Below are positions 22,603-24,522 of a DNA stretch of 24,522 nt, piece after piece (position 1 is the stretch's first letter; the number at the start of each line of letters is the position of its first letter). Both the position numbers and the translations under genes were made by a program. The stretch is from Clostridiales bacterium. Lineage in GTDB: Bacteria > Bacillota > Clostridia > Lachnospirales > Lachnospiraceae. The DNA lies in NCBI GenBank assembly GCA_018374355.1, contig JAHAFI010000041.1, positions 1 to 24,522 on the forward strand. Reading direction: 5' to 3'. Below the pieces are notes generated by a model. It did no database searches and was not told where the DNA came from. It saw only the letters and a list, made by a program, of their open reading frames with translations.

Positions 22603-23741
22603 ATGAGCATACTACAGGATATTTTTAAAGACCATTATGAAGAAATGATTTATACATTACATCCACGTCCGGCTGTCATTGTAAACGTGGATAAAATGAT
22701 CAACTCCGGTGATCCTTCCTTTGGCGGGGCAATGTATGGCTGTCCCCACTGCGGAAAGCTGAAATTTGTCCCTTTCCGCTGCCACAGCCGTTTCTGTCCT
22801 ACCTGCGGAAACCTCTATGCCATGCAGCGCACTACTTCTATGTCCTTTAAGCTGGTGAATGTCACACACCGTCACTGCGTGTTCACCATTGATGAAAATT
22901 TCTTCTTAGATGACCGTTCCCTCCTTGACTGTCTCTTTCATGTGGTAAACAGCGTTGTCTCACATATGTTTTTTAAGCAAAACAAGTCCATGAACTTCAC
23001 TCCCGGCTTTATATGGTCCTCCATACTTTCGGCAGGGATTTGAAATGGAATCCTCACATTCACTGCCTTATTTCCGAGGGCGGCTACAGCGATAATGGCT
23101 TCTGGCGCAATGTCAATCATTTTAACTACACTTATCTTCTTAACGCTTTTCGCACTGCCCTGCTGAACGAGATGGAAGCAAAGCTTGGCTCTTCTTTTAA
23201 AAAAGTGAAGGCTTCCTGCTACCGTAACCACAAAGATGGTTTTTATGTGTATGCAAGACCAAACAAATGCGATCCCAAAACAGTTATAAAATACATCGGT
23301 CGTTATCTTGGTCGCCCCGTGATTGCCTCCTCTAGGATTGACCAATATGATGGTGATTCTGTGACCTTCCACTACAACCGGCATGAAGATGATACCTATG
23401 TGGAAGAAACCATTCCCGTCATGGAGCTCATTGAGCGCCTGATCCGACACATCCCGGAAAAGCATTATAAAATGATCCGTTATGGCGGCATTTATGCTCG
23501 CCACCGTGACATCGACAAAAAGCTGAACCGCGCCATATCACGTGAAAAGCATCATCTTTACAGAAGTTTTAACCAGTGGCGTACTGCCATTCTTTCTGCT
23601 TTCGGTTATGACCCATTAAAATGCAAATGTGGCACAACCATGCTTTTTTTAGAACTCTACTTTAACCATAAGCGTGTTTCTCTGGAAGAAATGTACGAGA
23701 ACGTCATGTCTCGCTCTCGTGGAAAAAGATCGTCTGCATGA
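22603..23741 (+). pseudogene. IS91-family HUH transposase, frameshifted
   Basis: Two overlapping frames together make one protein of about 379 residues. The first (from MSILQDIF) carries a zinc-binding N terminus with CPHC and CHSRFCPTCG. It ends prematurely after FTPGFI at a TGA (23041-23043). The second continues at VLHTFGRDLKWNPHIHCLI, which contains the HUH motif (HIH), and includes KYIGRYLGRP with the probable catalytic tyrosine. Adding one base near 23014-23016 (ATATGGTCC to ATATGTGTCC) restores FICVLHTFGRD. The gene is therefore broken by a one-base deletion, unless this is a sequencing error or a programmed shift. No clear ribosome binding site precedes the ATG. Confidence 0.85.
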
Positions 23742-23793
23742 CTTCCTTAAATCTTTTTCCCGTTGTATACTCCTTTCAAAGGAGGCTGGACAT

Positions 23794-23970
23794 ATGAATC
23801 CAAACACAGAGAAACTACGCAAAAAATATACGGATAATCCACCAGAAGGCATGACATCCGAAGACATTCGCCACATGAGCGAGGATGACCTCTTGGATAT
23901 GGATTATTTCTTAAATGAAGACGACTTATTTGATGACGAGGCTGGCGTGGAAGGTTTTTATATCTTCTAA
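23794..23970 (+). CDS. Small acidic protein, 58 residues, unknown
   Basis: It begins MNPNTEKLRKKYTDNPPEG behind a strong AAAGGAGG. A conserved-looking core follows (MTSEDIRHMSEDDLLDMDYF), and the C terminus is very acidic (LNEDDLFDDEAGVEG). There is no membrane segment or cysteine. It begins 52 bases after the transposase stop, inside the presumed IS91-like element, so it is probably a passenger or accessory gene of that element. The frame extends upstream to 23674 within the transposase, but the ribosome binding site fixes the start. I do not know the function. Confidence 0.75.
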   Translation: MNPNTEKLRKKYTDNPPEGMTSEDIRHMSEDDLLDMDYFLNEDDLFDDEAGVEGFYIF

Positions 23971-24049
23971 GCCGTGTCGTCTCATCGTTATACTCAGGCA
24001 AGAGTTTATCTAACATATGTTCTGTGAACCCTTGTTCTTTTTTCTGATC

Positions 24050-24439
24050 CTAAAAATTGAAATTTCCTATAAAGTAAGAAAATGCATTGGCAAGTGCCTC
24101 ATTACGAATTCTTGAATATCCTTCAATCATTCGCTCAATGGTCTGTCCCATCGGGAGTTTTCCGGGAGATGTAACTTCTAAGCGGTTATCATAAACTGCC
24201 ACCTGAATATTCCCATGATCCAGATAGCTGCGGTGAACCACCGCATTGATAATCAGTTCTCGAATCGCATCCGGTGGTATCTCATATACGTCCTGACGAT
24301 AGATTCCCTGGAACTTCGCTCCAAGATGAATGTTTCTCAGCACAAATTGGAATGCTTCTTCTATCTGTTCCTGAACTTTACCGTCAAACTCTCTGCGATC
24401 CACGAAAATCGCTTTTGTTTCTCCTAGTATAATATCTTT
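24050..24439 (-). pseudogene. Fragment of a COG2865-type regulator/ATPase (AlbA_2 plus HATPase_c_4 family)
   Basis: About 129 residues can be read, from DIILGETKAIFVDRREF to ANAFSYFIGNFNF. The segment IPPDAIRELIINAVVHRSY is the family's N-box-like HATPase motif. VYDNRLEVTSPGKLP, followed by SRIRNEALANAFSY, is its usual continuation. Intact members have 400-500 residues, with an N-terminal AlbA_2 domain and a C-terminal winged helix. Both are missing: upstream the frame meets a stop at 24440-24442, and downstream the family sequence ends after FSY. The gene is a relic trimmed on both sides, on the right-end side probably by the IS91-like element. Confidence 0.82.
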
Positions 24440-24447
24440 TTAATAAC

Positions 24448-24476
24448 TCGACTATATTTGTTTTTTGTGTTATAAT
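24448..24476 (+). promoter_or_regulatory. Promoter of the gene starting at the right edge
   Basis: TCGACT (24448-24453), a 17-base spacer and a perfect TATAAT (24471-24476), which follows GTGT. The predicted start is about 25 bases before the ATG at 24507. Confidence 0.7.
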
Positions 24477-24506
24477 GTTCTTATCAAGATTTTGGAGGAC
24501 ATTATC

Positions 24507-24522
24507 ATGGGTAAAAAAGCAT
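24507..24522 (+). CDS. Start of a gene running off the window
   Basis: ATG with TTTGGAGGAC upstream; only MGKKA is visible. The promoter and ribosome binding site are good, so a real gene begins here. The product cannot be identified. Confidence 0.6.

Larger units (their letters stand above)
22511..24037 (+). mobile_element. IS91-like (HUH, rolling-circle) element, approximate limits
   Basis: The left part has a hairpin GTGTC-TTC-GACAC (22517-22529). A larger GC stem follows, AACCCCC.. with ..GGGGGTT (22533-22570), ending in T. Such hairpins fit the terminus region of IS91-type elements. The frameshifted transposase and a small ORF follow. Near the right end is GAAC-CCTT-GTTC (24026-24037), containing the reverse complements of the GAAC and CAAG targets known for IS91. 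The boundaries are inferred, with no target duplication expected for this family. Confidence 0.55.

Overview
The window looks like a chromosomal segment of a low-to-mid GC Gram-positive anaerobe, most likely a gut clostridium of the Lachnospiraceae/Blautia kind. This is inferred from a T-box leader, strong AGGAGG ribosome binding sites, sigma-A promoters, a LexA box of the Gram-positive type, and a molybdenum hydroxylase operon, a YicI-type GH31 enzyme and Tn916-type recombination genes together. No species can be named from the sequence alone.

Left part (1-16,320, mostly minus strand) is ordinary metabolism. leuA is preceded by a leucine-type T-box leader whose promoter overlaps the end of the upstream gene. 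Next come a three-gene molybdenum hydroxylase operon (FAD, 2Fe-2S and molybdopterin subunits), a GH31 alpha-xylosidase (yicI), an M32 carboxypeptidase, a Uma2-family protein and tRNA-Pro(GGG). Then follow leuC-leuD with a divergent LysR regulator, a VanZ-like membrane protein, and ilvN-ilvC. The branched-chain amino acid genes sit in three separate units. Each has a different visible control signal: a T-box for leuA, a LysR-type operator centred near -65 for leuCD, and a palindrome over the start site for ilvN-ilvC. leuB, ilvB, ilvD and ilvE are absent from the window.

Middle part (16,440-19,170): a plus-strand cassette of three small membrane proteins, two of them with an N-terminal four-cysteine zinc ribbon, has no function I recognise. 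It is followed by a 142-bp inverted-repeat element and a low-molecular-weight tyrosine phosphatase. A 53-bp internally deleted copy of the same repeat lies between leuC and lysR.

Right part (19,170-24,522) is a pile-up of mobile DNA. It holds a Tn916-type integrase, an excisionase cut by an IS982-family element with recognisable ends, a short segment of unknown origin, and an IS91-like HUH transposase with a one-base frameshift. After that come a small acidic ORF and a fragment of a COG2865-type ATPase regulator broken at both ends. No conjugation module is present, so the integrative element looks degraded. A new plus-strand gene begins at the right edge.

I did not find a clear new defence or biosynthetic system. 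The best candidates for something undescribed are the zinc-ribbon membrane cassette and the two-member palindromic repeat family.
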